A stretch of DNA of 35,044 nt from Chloroflexota bacterium (GTDB lineage: Bacteria; Chloroflexota; Anaerolineae; B4-G1; SLSP01), in contig JAIOAS010000011.1 of NCBI GenBank assembly GCA_019873725.1, positions 2,158 to 37,201 on the forward strand, in the 5' to 3' direction. Numbering within the stretch: the first letter of the stretch is position 1; each line of letters opens with the position of its first letter. Made by a program: the position numbers and the translations under genes. The notes beneath the pieces were generated by a model. It ran no database searches and had not been told where the DNA came from. It saw nothing but the letters and a program-made list of their open reading frames with translations. Shown here in pieces: positions 7,853-16,522 of the stretch.

Positions 7853-8983
7853 ATGTATAAACGATACTATGAACCTCTGGATTCCCACCTGTTTCCCAAC
7901 AAGGTGTTGGTGATTTATGGGCCGCGCCGGGTAGGAAAAACAACGTTGCTACAGAATTATCTGAAGCAGACGCCGCTAAAATTCAAACTGGATTCTGGGG
8001 ACAATATCCGCACCCAGCAAATTCTCAGCTCACAAGATTTCGGTCAAATCCTGCCCTACGTAGAAGGATACGAACTGCTGGCAATTGATGAAGCCCAGGC
8101 TATCCCCAACATTGGCATGGGCCTGAAAATCATCGTTGACCAGACGCCCGGCATCCGGGTCATTGTAACCGGTTCGTCGTCTTTTGAACTGGCGGGGCAG
8201 GTGGGCGAGCCGTTGACCGGACGCAAACTAACGTTGAACCTGTATCCGATGGCCCAATCGGAGTTGTTGTCGGTATATAATCGCTTCGAGCTGCGTGAGA
8301 AATTGGCGGACTTCTTGATCTTCGGTAGTTATCCCGAAGTGCTGCAAGCCGCGACGCAACGCGCGCGAATAGAGGTATTGACGGAAATTGCCAATGCTTA
8401 TTTGTTGAAAGACATCCTCGCTTTTGATCGCGTCAAAAATTCGCGCGTCCTTCTCGATTTGTTGAAGTTGCTGGCTTTTCAGATTGGCAGTGAAGTGGCG
8501 CTCAACGAATTGGCAACGCAATTGGGGGTAGATGTCAAAACGGTGAAGCGCTATCTCGATCTGCTGGAAAAAACCTTCGTGATCTATCGTTTGAATGGTT
8601 TCAGCCGCAATCTGCGCCAGGAAGTGGCAAACAAATCCAAGTATTACTTTCTCGACAATGGCATTCGCAACGCTCTGATTGCACAATTCAATGGGTTGGA
8701 TCAGCGCAACGATCAGGGCGCCTTGTGGGAAAATTTTATGGTGGCTGAAAGGCTCAAATATCGCACTTACCACGCACTTTATGCCAACGTCTATTTTTGG
8801 CGCACATATCAGCAGCAAGAAATCGATCTGATTGAGGAGCATGGTGGGAAGTTGCATGGCTATGAGTTTAAGTGGTCGCCTAAGAAAGCCATCCAGCCCC
8901 CAGCAAAATGGGTGGAGACCTACCAGGATTCGGAATTCAAAGTGATCCACCCGGATAATTATCTGGATTTTGTGTTACCGTAA
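7853..8983 (+). CDS. AAA_14/DUF4143 family ATPase
   Basis: 376 residues from the ATG at 7853. An upstream in-frame GTG at 7838 lies inside the promoter spacer and is not a credible start. Walker A is GPRRVGKTTLLQ, Walker B LLAIDEAQAI, and a sensor-like segment VIVTGSSSFEL follows, all in the first third. The C-terminal half is the DUF4143 region and contains a winged-helix-like stretch (VKTVKRYLDLLEKTFVIYRL). Near the end, EIDLIEE followed by GYEFKW resembles the D...ExK core of PD-(D/E)xK nuclease folds seen in this family. Such ATPases are common in genomic islands, and no biochemical role is firmly established. It is isolated between a terminator and a second promoter and is lower in GC than its neighbours, which suggests transfer. 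Confidence 0.9.
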   Translation: MYKRYYEPLDSHLFPNKVLVIYGPRRVGKTTLLQNYLKQTPLKFKLDSGDNIRTQQILSSQDFGQILPYVEGYELLAIDEAQAIPNIGMGLKIIVDQTPGIRVIVTGSSSFELAGQVGEPLTGRKLTLNLYPMAQSELLSVYNRFELREKLADFLIFGSYPEVLQAATQRARIEVLTEIANAYLLKDILAFDRVKNSRVLLDLLKLLAFQIGSEVALNELATQLGVDVKTVKRYLDLLEKTFVIYRLNGFSRNLRQEVANKSKYYFLDNGIRNALIAQFNGLDQRNDQGALWENFMVAERLKYRTYHALYANVYFWRTYQQQEIDLIEEHGGKLHGYEFKWSPKKAIQPPAKWVETYQDSEFKVIHPDNYLDFVLP

Positions 8984-8994
8984 GTCCAGGCACG

Positions 8995-9022
8995 TTGCAG
9001 TTGTTGCCCCGCATGTTACAAT
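8995..9022 (+). promoter_or_regulatory. Extended -10 promoter for the nucleotidyltransferase/HEPN pair
   Basis: TTGCAG (8995-9000), a 16-bp spacer, and TACAAT (9017-9022) preceded by TGT (9014-9016), which gives an extended -10. Transcription would start near 9029, a few bases before the first possible start codon. Confidence 0.55.
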
Positions 9023-9035
9023 ATAAACAAACCCT

Positions 9036-9467
9036 ATGCATGAAGAAAGGGCTATGGGAATGTGTTCGGATAAGTCGGGTGAAACAAACAATGTAGTAAA
9101 AGAGCCGGGAACTACTTATTCAACGCTGGCAGATACCCCGCGCGATTCCTATATTCCCCTCAACGTTGCCGAAGTTGCACAGCAAATTGCCGCGCGGTTC
9201 CAGCCTGAGCGTATCATACTGTTTGGTTCGCACGCTTACGGGCAACCACATCCCGGCAGTGATGTAGATATGTTGGTGGTTATGGAGACACCGTTGAAAG
9301 AGGCCGAACAAGCGACGAGAATATGCCAACGCATTGACTACCACTTTGGCCTTGACCTGATTGTACGCACGCCGGCCACATTACGCCGCCGATTGGCGTT
9401 AGGCGATTCGTTCTTGCGTGAGATCATAGATCAGGGGATTGTGCTCTATGAACGACCTGACGCTTGA
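9036..9467 (+). CDS. MNT-type nucleotidyltransferase, putative antitoxin
   Basis: Up to 143 residues. The start is ambiguous: ATG at 9036, 9054 and 9060 are all in frame, and 9060 has the best-placed ribosome site (GAAAGG at 9045-9050). The fold begins near residue 45 in every case, so the first 20-40 residues are an unexplained extension. The core carries GSHAYG, then DVDMLVV, matching the GSx10DxD pattern of minimal DNA-polymerase-beta-like nucleotidyltransferases, with a further acidic residue in LDLIVRTP. In characterised MntA/HepT-like systems this enzyme modifies and silences the HEPN partner. Here the HEPN gene overlaps its 3' end by 20 bp, so the pair is a plausible toxin-antitoxin or defence module. 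Confidence 0.88.
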   Translation: MHEERAMGMCSDKSGETNNVVKEPGTTYSTLADTPRDSYIPLNVAEVAQQIAARFQPERIILFGSHAYGQPHPGSDVDMLVVMETPLKEAEQATRICQRIDYHFGLDLIVRTPATLRRRLALGDSFLREIIDQGIVLYERPDA

Positions 9468-9882
9468 GTGGATCGCTAAAGCTGAGGGCGACTACGCCAG
9501 CGCCGGGCGGGAATACCGTGCGCGGCGCAATCCCAACTACGATGCCGCGTGCTTTCATGCCCAGCAAGTCGCCGAAAAGTACCTCAAGGCATGGTTGCAG
9601 GAACAATGCGTGGTTTTTCCTCGAACACATAGCCTGATTGTGCTGTTGGAACTATGCCTTCCTATGGATGTCAGTTTCGAGTTTCTACGCGGGAAACTGA
9701 TTCTGCTGGAACGGTATGCAGTCCAATATCGGTATCCAGGCGAGACAGCGGACAAAAGCGATGCGCGGCTGGCATTCCGAGCCAGCCAGGCAGTACGTGC
9801 TTTTATGCGCGACAAATTTGGCATGATTTATACTAACCGCACACTAAAATTGCCATTTTCATCAGCAGATTTAGCCGATTAA
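9448..9882 (+). CDS. HEPN domain protein, partner of the nucleotidyltransferase
   Basis: 144 residues from the ATG at 9448, overlapping the preceding gene by 20 bp; AGGGG about 11 bases upstream may serve as ribosome site. The conserved HEPN core (PF05168 type) is clear: AACFHAQQVAEKYLKAWL at about residues 31-48, then RTHSLIVLLE, and later QYRYPGE and ASQAVRAFM. I see no R-x4-6-H ribonuclease motif, so it may be a non-nucleolytic HEPN or use another site. The last residues (SSADLAD) and the TAA stop are encoded inside the first arm of an inverted repeat (9862-9938), so the native C-terminus was probably altered by a repeat insertion. Confidence 0.85.
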   Translation: MNDLTLEWIAKAEGDYASAGREYRARRNPNYDAACFHAQQVAEKYLKAWLQEQCVVFPRTHSLIVLLELCLPMDVSFEFLRGKLILLERYAVQYRYPGETADKSDARLAFRASQAVRAFMRDKFGMIYTNRTLKLPFSSADLAD

Positions 9883-9938
9883 GCAGATTTTTGACCGATT
9901 TACAGCGCACAATCTGCTAACTCTGCTTAATCTGCTGA
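9862..9938. repeat. Imperfect inverted repeat at the HEPN gene end
   Basis: Left arm 9862-9888 (TCAGCAGATT..., with GATTAAGCAGATT at its inner end) and right arm 9911-9938 (AATCTGCTAA...CTTAATCTGCTGA) are approximate reverse complements, separated by about 22 bp. It contains the HEPN stop codon. It looks like a member of a dispersed repeat family, but only one copy lies in this window. Confidence 0.6.
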
Positions 9939-10011
9939 CAGGAATAAGGAAATTTTGCCGTGCGCCTAGTATAGAAAAACGACCTATTCGTAATCGGCGA
10001 TGGTGATCACA

Positions 10012-10044
10012 CGGCTCTCTCATGAATGAGGGAGCCGCGTTTTT
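10012..10044 (+). terminator. Intrinsic terminator after the MNT/HEPN pair
   Basis: CGGCTCTCTCAT-GA-ATGAGGGAGCCG forms a 12-position stem with one mismatch, followed by CG and five T (about 10040-10044). It closes the low-GC islet that began after the terminator at 7771. The rest of the 300-bp spacer before the next gene shows no clear promoter. Confidence 0.8.
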
Positions 10045-10183
10045 GTACGCGATGACCGTCATGGAACCTTTCCATCTGCGCATACGTCATAATAACAGAC
10101 TGTCCATGCATAGCGTATTGGAGTAAAATGGTTATACAGGTGTGTTGCATCTCGTGAAACGCACTGCCGATCAGGAGGACAAA

Positions 10184-13100
10184 ATGAACCGCAAACCCTG
10201 GCTATTGATCCCATTGAGCCTGTTGCTGCTCACCGCCTTCGCGTGCAGCCTCATCCCGCAGCGGACGACACCCACGCCGCAACCGCCGGCCACCGCCACC
10301 CCACGTCCCACCGCCACGCCGCTGCCGCCCAAACCGGTCATCCCCTACACGCCCGTCCCCGCCGATATGCTCTCGCCGATCATCATCCAGCGCAGCCCCA
10401 AACGCGGCGAGAGCCTCAAGCCTGACGGTGCGATTGAGATCGTGTTCGACAAGCCGATGAACCAGGCTGCGGTAGCAAGCGCGTTCACGCTGCAAATGGC
10501 GGGGGAGAACAAGCCGGTCAAAGGCGAACTCTCATGGACCGACGCGCGCACGCTGCGCTTCCAGCCAGCCGAGGCGCTGCCCCGCGACACCGTCTTCGAT
10601 GTGATCCTCACGCAAAACGCCAGCGCCGCCACGGGCGAGCTACTGCGCGAGCCGTACACCTTCCGTTTTGTGACGGCGGGCTACCTCGAAGTCGCCCAGG
10701 TGATCCCCGCCCCGGATACCGCCGACGTGGAGACCGAGTCGACCATCACCGTGATGTTCAACCGCCCCGTTGTGCCCCTCACCACGCTGGCGCAGATGGA
10801 GAACCTGCCCGATCCCGTGACCTTCGAGCCGGAAATCAAGGGCAGCGGCGAATGGCTGAACACGTCCATCTACGTCTTCACGCCCGCAGAACCGCTGGCG
10901 GGCGGCGTCACCTATCGCGCGACGGTGAGCGCCGGATTGCAGGACGTGGCGGGCGCGCTGCTGGCGGAGGATTACGTCTGGCATTTCTCCACCGTCCCGC
11001 CGAAGGTGGTGTGGGTGCAACCCCGCGCGAGCGCGACGTTGGTGGATATCAAGACGGCCATCACCGTGCAATTCAACCAGCCGGTAGACCTGAAGTCCCT
11101 GGAGCGCGCCTTCACCCTGAGCGGCGGGCGGGGATTGGCAGGCAATAACGTCAACGGGACGTTCTCAGTAGTGGACAATACCGTCGTCTTCACGCCCACG
11201 CGGGCGCTGGACTTCAACACGACCTACACCGTGAAGCTGGATGCGGGCATCACGTCTGCAGCGGGCGGCCTGGGGATGAAAGAAGCTTACACCTGGCAAT
11301 TCACCACCGTCCCCCTGCCCGAAATCGTCTCCACCAATCCCGCAAATCTGGAACGCAACGCGCCGCCGCATACCGCCTTCGAGATCGTCTTCAACGCTCC
11401 CATCGATCCTGCCACGGTGATGCCCAACCTGACGATGACGCCGCCCTTCTCACCGACGCAGGTTTACACCTACTTCTCGCCCTACAACAACACCTTCGTT
11501 TTACAGTTTGGTGCGCAGCCTTCGACCGATTACACCGTCGTCATCAAAAACGGCATTGCCGATCCCTACGGCAACACCATCCCGCGCGGGCGCACCATCA
11601 GATTCCGCACCGGGCCGCTGACGCCGAACTACCGCCTGCTCGTCCCGGATATGACCGGCACGTATGACGCCGCGTTGCCCGCGCAGATCGTCATCGGTCA
11701 CGTCAACGTCAGCCGGGTGAATCTGCGCCTCTACAAGCTGCCGTTGGATGCGTTATTCACCTCTCGCTGGCAATGGGAAGACCAACTGCCTGCCGGCAAT
11801 CGACTGCTCCGCGAATGGCAGCAGAATTTGGAGAGTCCACTCAATAAGCAAAGCTACACCGTGGTCGACCTGACCGCAACGCCGGGCGGGACGCTGGAAC
11901 CGGGTATCTATCTGTTGGAGACCGATTCGCCGGACGTCAGCAAGGAATATTCGTACTACTACAACCGGCGGCACATTATGATCGTGTCCAATCTCAACCT
12001 CACGCTGAAGAGTGGGCCGGAAGAGGCGTTCGTCTGGGCCACCGATTTGCGTACCGGTGAGGCGATCCCCAATCTGTCCCTCAACCTGGTGCAACAAGAC
12101 GGCGGCAGCCTGGGAACCGCCGTCACCGATAATAACGGCATCGCCCGCAGCAGCCTGCCGATGTCCCGGAATACCGTCGTCGTCTACAGCGAAGAACCTT
12201 TCGCCGCCGTCGCCGATGGCTGGGGGCGCGGCGTCAGCCCGTGGGACTTCGGCGTGGGCGAAGGCGAATACGCGCAGGCATACCGCACCTACGTCTACAC
12301 CGACCGCCCCATCTATCGCCCCGGACAGACGGTGCACTTCAAGGGCGTGGTGCGCGCTGAGGATGACGTGGCCTACAATCTGCCGGGCGTGCGCTATGTC
12401 CAGGTCTCCATCCGCGATGCAGCCTACGAGGAAATCTACAACGAGCACCTCACGCTCGGCGAACTAGGCACGTTCGATGGGACGCTCGACCTGGCGGCGG
12501 GCGCCAGCCTGGGTGATTACCAGGTCTACGTCTCCTTTGGCGAGTACGGCGGCTACACCAGCTTCCAGGTGGCGGCCTATCGCGCGCCGGAGTTCGAGAT
12601 CGTCGTGGAGACCGCCAAAGCCGAAGTGCAACGTGGCGACGACGTGGCGGCGACGATTGCCGCGCGCTACTTCTTCGGCGGCCCGCTGGCGAATACTGCT
12701 GTACAGTGGAACGTCTTGGCCGAAACCTACCGCTTCCAGCCGCCGTGGGGCGGGCGCTACAGCTTCAGCGATGTGGACGATCCCTACACCTGCTTCGATT
12801 GCTGGTGGTGGTGGCGCGAACCGCCCGCCCCCGAAGCCATCCTCAGCGGCACCGGAACCACCGACGCCAACGGCGAACTGAAAATCACCCTTGACGGTGC
12901 GGCGCTCAACGATGCCCTCACGCAGCGCGCGGCGCGTATCACGCTCGAAGCTACCGCTACCGGGCCTGACAATCAGGCCATCTCCGGGCGCACGAGCGTC
13001 GTCGTCCACCCCGGCCCGTACTACATCGGCCTCAGCGCGCAGAAGTACGTGGGCGAAGCCGGGAAGCCGAGCAACATCGACCTCGTCACCGTGGATTGGG

Positions 13101-16100
13101 AAGGCACGCGCCTGTCCGGCAAGAACATCAAAGTCGAATTCTACCGCCGCGAGTGGATCAACACCTTCATCGAGAACGAATTCGGCGGCGGTTCCTGGTC
13201 GTGGGAAACCAAAGAGACGCTGGTGGACGAAACCACCGTCACCACAAACGACCTCGGTGAGGCCACAGCGACGTTCACCCCGGCTGAGGGCGGCTCCTAT
13301 CACATCGTCGCCACCCCCGCCTCCCCCCCTTCCGTCCCCCCCAGTGGGGGGGAGACAGGGGGGGCTGCCTCCCCCCCATCGGAGGGGACTGAGGGGGGGA
13401 TTCGCTCCTCTATCTTCATCTGGGTTTCCGGCAAGGACTACGTTGCCTGGCGGCGGGAAAACAACGACCGCATCACGCTCATCAGCGACAAGAACACCTA
13501 CAAAGTCGGGGAGACTGCCGAAATCCTGATCCCCTCGCCCTTCGAGGGGCCGCATCTGGCCCTCATCACCGTCGAGCGCGCCAGCGTCCGGCGCTACGAG
13601 GTCATCCGGCTGACAAACAACAGCACCATCTACCGCCTGCCCATCACCCAGGAGGACATCCCCAACATCTACGTCTCCGTCGTGCTGATCAACAAGCGGC
13701 AGGACGGCAAACCGGCAGATTTCAAAATGGGCCTGTTGCCGTTGGACGTTGACACACAACCGGTAACGCTAAACTTGCAACTCGAAACGACGGTCGAACA
13801 GGCGCAACCCGGCGAGACGGTCGATTACACCCTCCGCGCGACGCTGCCCAACGGCGAACCGGCAGCAGGCGTGGAACTTTCGCTCGACGTGGTGGATAAA
13901 GCCGTGCTCAGCCTGCGCCCGCGCAGCAGCGACATCGTGCAGGGCTTCTACGCCCGGCGGATGCTGCAAGTGAACACCGGCAGCGCGCTCAGCCTCTCCG
14001 TGAACCGCTATCTTGAAGAAATCGCTGAGGATTTGGACCTGCAATTGGAGCAGACCTCCGGGATACGCGAAATGTATGCGATGGCCGAGGATGGAGCAAT
14101 CGAAGTGCCTGCCGCGATGCCTATGGCAATGGCGACAGCAGCGCCGATGGCTGTAGAAATGGAATCGGCGAAGTACGCCGAAAACGTCGCGCCGCCGGCA
14201 GGCGTGGAGATCCGCGAGGAATTTGCCGACACCGCTTACTGGAATCCGCGCATCGTGACCGATCAAACAGGTCGTGCCGTCGTCACGCTCAAATTGCCCG
14301 ACAATCTCACCACCTGGACGCTGCGCGCCGTCGGCCTCACCGCCGACACGCGCGTGGGCGAAGGCAGCGCCGACCTCGTCGCCACGAAGCCGCTGCTGGT
14401 GCGCCCCGTCGCGCCGCGCTTCTTCGTCGTAGACGACCGCGCGCAGCTCGCGGCGAACGTCAGCAACAACACCGGGCAAGACCTCACCGTCGAAGTGAGC
14501 TTGAGCGCCGAAGGCGTGGGCATCCACACCGAGACGCCGCCGCGCCAGACCGCCGTCGTCCCTGCGCGCAGCGAGCGCAAGGTGACGTGGTGGGTGACAG
14601 TGCAGGACGTGGTCAACGCGCAGCTTATCTTTAGCGCCGTAGCCGGAGAGTACGCCGACGCGAGCAAACCGCGCCTCAGCACCGGACCGGACGGTTCGCT
14701 GCTGGTCTTCCGCTACACCACGCCCGACATCGTGGGGACGGCGGGTCAGCTCATCGAGGGCGGCTCGCGCACCGAAGCTATCGCGCTGCCGCCGGAGTTT
14801 GATGAGCGGCGTGGCACGCTCACCGTGCAGCTCGATCCGAGCCTCGCCGCCGGGATGCAGGACGGCCTGCGCTACCTCGAACACTTCGAGTACGAGTGTA
14901 CCGAGCAAACCGTCAGCCGCTTCCTGCCGAACGTTCTCACCTACCACGCGCTGAAGACGCTGGGGATCGAAAATCAGGAATTAGCCGAGCGTTTACCCGG
15001 TCTGGTGGACGAAGGTCTGAACAAGCTCTATCTACAACAGAATCCCGACGGTGGGTGGGGCTGGTGGCCCACTCCCCCCCTATCCTCCCCCCCAGTGGGG
15101 GGGACAAGAGGGGGGGAAAGCAACTCGCACGTGAGCGCCTACGTCGTCTTTGCGCTGCTCAAAGCGCAACAGAGCGGCATCGCCGTCGACCAGAACGTGC
15201 TCAACAATGGCATCGCCTACCTGCAAGCACAAATCAAAGAAGTGCGCGACTACAAAAACTTCCGCAATGCCAACCAGCAGGCATGGCTCCTCTATGTCCT
15301 GGCGGAAGGCCGCGCCGCGCCCCAAGACAAACTCGATGCGCTTTACGAAAACCGCGAGAAACTGAGCTACTACGCCCGCGCATATCTGGCGCAGGCACTC
15401 TGGCTCAACAATCGCGCGGACAGCCGCCTCGCCACGCTCCTCTCCGACCTCAACAACGCCGCCATCCTCAGCGCCACCGGCGCACACTGGGAGGAGTCCA
15501 ACTACGACTGGTGGGCGATGAACACCGACACCCGCTCCACCGCCATCGTCCTCGACACGCTGGTGAAGCTCGACCCGCAGAACGAACTGCTGCCCAACGT
15601 CGTGCGCTGGCTGATGGTCGCCCGGCGCGCCGGCATCTGGGAGACCACACAGGAGACCGCCTGGGCGCTCATCGCGCTCACCAACTGGATGGTCGAAACC
15701 GGCGAACTCGACGCGAACTACGATTACGCCTTCTTCCTCAACGACCGGGAGCAGGCGCGCGGCGCCGCCACCCGCGAGACGATCCGCGAGAGCAGCCGTA
15801 CCGTCATCCCCATTGCCGACCTCATCGCGGACATGACCAACGCGCTGACCATCGCCCGCAGCGACGGCAACGGGCGGCTCTACTACACCGCGCACCTCGA
15901 AGTCTACCAGCCGGTGGAGAACGTGGAACCTGCCGACCGGGGCATCATCGTGCAGCGCAGGTACACGTTGGCGGCGTGCGCAAATGAGCAAATGGCAAAT
16001 GGCGAATCGGCTCTCGAGTGTCCTGAGGTGCGCGAAGTCAAACTCGGCGACGTGATCCGCGTGGACTTGACGATCATCGTGCCGCACGACCGCTACTACG

Positions 16101-16426
16101 TGGTGGTGGAAGACCCGCTCCCGGCGGGCGGTGAGGCCATCGATACCGGCCTGGCGACGACCAGCCTGCTGGCGACGCCGCCTTCCCTGCGACGCGAAGG
16201 CTCGCGCTGGTGGTGGTGGTGGCGCTGGTACAGCCGCAGCGAGCTGCGCGACGAGAAAGTTGTGCTCTTCGCCGACGCGTTGCCGGCGGGCACCTACGAA
16301 TACAGCTACACCTTCCGCGCCACGCTGCCCGGTGACTATCACGTGTTGCCCACCGTCGCCAGGGAGTTCTACTTCCCGGAGGTCTTCGGACGCAGCGACG
16401 GGCGACTGTTGACGATCGGCGAGTAA
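10184..16426 (+). CDS. Alpha-2-macroglobulin lipoprotein with thioester
   Basis: 2080 residues from the ATG at 10184, chosen because AGGAG lies 5 bases upstream; longer in-frame starts lack a ribosome site. A signal with a lipobox-like AFAC at about residues 18-21 and a Thr/Pro stalk precede four Ig-like (Big_5-type) repeats between about 60 and 490. The alpha-2-macroglobulin part follows, with the family motif YTDRPIYRPGQTVHFKG near 703-720, a Met/Ala/Pro-rich stretch near 1305-1330 that could be the bait region, AYWNP, and the thioester motif CTEQ at C1572. The family traps proteases that cut the bait and couples them covalently, so this should be a surface protease trap. It is longer than typical bacterial members (about 1650). 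Oddities are two in-frame palindromic repeat insertions (near residues 1046-1073 and 1630-1645) and two Trp runs. No PbpC gene is nearby. Confidence 0.95.
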   Translation: MNRKPWLLIPLSLLLLTAFACSLIPQRTTPTPQPPATATPRPTATPLPPKPVIPYTPVPADMLSPIIIQRSPKRGESLKPDGAIEIVFDKPMNQAAVASAFTLQMAGENKPVKGELSWTDARTLRFQPAEALPRDTVFDVILTQNASAATGELLREPYTFRFVTAGYLEVAQVIPAPDTADVETESTITVMFNRPVVPLTTLAQMENLPDPVTFEPEIKGSGEWLNTSIYVFTPAEPLAGGVTYRATVSAGLQDVAGALLAEDYVWHFSTVPPKVVWVQPRASATLVDIKTAITVQFNQPVDLKSLERAFTLSGGRGLAGNNVNGTFSVVDNTVVFTPTRALDFNTTYTVKLDAGITSAAGGLGMKEAYTWQFTTVPLPEIVSTNPANLERNAPPHTAFEIVFNAPIDPATVMPNLTMTPPFSPTQVYTYFSPYNNTFVLQFGAQPSTDYTVVIKNGIADPYGNTIPRGRTIRFRTGPLTPNYRLLVPDMTGTYDAALPAQIVIGHVNVSRVNLRLYKLPLDALFTSRWQWEDQLPAGNRLLREWQQNLESPLNKQSYTVVDLTATPGGTLEPGIYLLETDSPDVSKEYSYYYNRRHIMIVSNLNLTLKSGPEEAFVWATDLRTGEAIPNLSLNLVQQDGGSLGTAVTDNNGIARSSLPMSRNTVVVYSEEPFAAVADGWGRGVSPWDFGVGEGEYAQAYRTYVYTDRPIYRPGQTVHFKGVVRAEDDVAYNLPGVRYVQVSIRDAAYEEIYNEHLTLGELGTFDGTLDLAAGASLGDYQVYVSFGEYGGYTSFQVAAYRAPEFEIVVETAKAEVQRGDDVAATIAARYFFGGPLANTAVQWNVLAETYRFQPPWGGRYSFSDVDDPYTCFDCWWWWREPPAPEAILSGTGTTDANGELKITLDGAALNDALTQRAARITLEATATGPDNQAISGRTSVVVHPGPYYIGLSAQKYVGEAGKPSNIDLVTVDWEGTRLSGKNIKVEFYRREWINTFIENEFGGGSWSWETKETLVDETTVTTNDLGEATATFTPAEGGSYHIVATPASPPSVPPSGGETGGAASPPSEGTEGGIRSSIFIWVSGKDYVAWRRENNDRITLISDKNTYKVGETAEILIPSPFEGPHLALITVERASVRRYEVIRLTNNSTIYRLPITQEDIPNIYVSVVLINKRQDGKPADFKMGLLPLDVDTQPVTLNLQLETTVEQAQPGETVDYTLRATLPNGEPAAGVELSLDVVDKAVLSLRPRSSDIVQGFYARRMLQVNTGSALSLSVNRYLEEIAEDLDLQLEQTSGIREMYAMAEDGAIEVPAAMPMAMATAAPMAVEMESAKYAENVAPPAGVEIREEFADTAYWNPRIVTDQTGRAVVTLKLPDNLTTWTLRAVGLTADTRVGEGSADLVATKPLLVRPVAPRFFVVDDRAQLAANVSNNTGQDLTVEVSLSAEGVGIHTETPPRQTAVVPARSERKVTWWVTVQDVVNAQLIFSAVAGEYADASKPRLSTGPDGSLLVFRYTTPDIVGTAGQLIEGGSRTEAIALPPEFDERRGTLTVQLDPSLAAGMQDGLRYLEHFEYECTEQTVSRFLPNVLTYHALKTLGIENQELAERLPGLVDEGLNKLYLQQNPDGGWGWWPTPPLSSPPVGGTRGGESNSHVSAYVVFALLKAQQSGIAVDQNVLNNGIAYLQAQIKEVRDYKNFRNANQQAWLLYVLAEGRAAPQDKLDALYENREKLSYYARAYLAQALWLNNRADSRLATLLSDLNNAAILSATGAHWEESNYDWWAMNTDTRSTAIVLDTLVKLDPQNELLPNVVRWLMVARRAGIWETTQETAWALIALTNWMVETGELDANYDYAFFLNDREQARGAATRETIRESSRTVIPIADLIADMTNALTIARSDGNGRLYYTAHLEVYQPVENVEPADRGIIVQRRYTLAACANEQMANGESALECPEVREVKLGDVIRVDLTIIVPHDRYYVVVEDPLPAGGEAIDTGLATTSLLATPPSLRREGSRWWWWWRWYSRSELRDEKVVLFADALPAGTYEYSYTFRATLPGDYHVLPTVAREFYFPEVFGRSDGRLLTIGE
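13321..13400. repeat. In-frame G/C palindromic repeat in the alpha-2-macroglobulin gene, copy 1
   Basis: Poly-C and poly-G blocks around CCCCCCCAGTGGGGGGG, followed by a second C-rich/G-rich pair, all able to form hairpins. The segment 13321-13365 is nearly identical to 15072-15116. Translated in frame it gives a low-complexity Pro/Ser/Gly stretch (PPSVPPSGGETGG then PPSEGTEGG) in a gene that otherwise encodes folded domains. Confidence 0.85.
15072..15116. repeat. In-frame G/C palindromic repeat in the alpha-2-macroglobulin gene, copy 2
   Basis: About 45 bp nearly identical to the first half of the copy at 13321, including CCCCCCCAGTGGGGGGG. It encodes PPLSSPPVGGTRGG in frame, placed between GGWGWWP and SNSHVSAYV of the thioester-domain region, where relatives would be expected to be continuous. 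Confidence 0.85.
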
Positions 16427-16522
16427 CAATCCGGGGTGGGAACCGTAGCCCGTTAATGATTTTCTAAACATTTTCTAATGCTCCTTTAATGTTGCGTTTA
16501 TTCTCTTCTAATATTCGTTTGC

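Noticed and set aside
16182-16203. Further palindromic insertion encoding PPSLRREG in alpha-2-macroglobulin
   Set aside because: CCTTC...GAAGG is only a weak palindrome and I see no second copy in the window.
15080-16471. A 463-codon minus-strand frame opposite the alpha-2-macroglobulin C-terminus
   Set aside because: No recognisable domain and no ribosome site; the plus strand has the thioester and conserved C-terminal domains.
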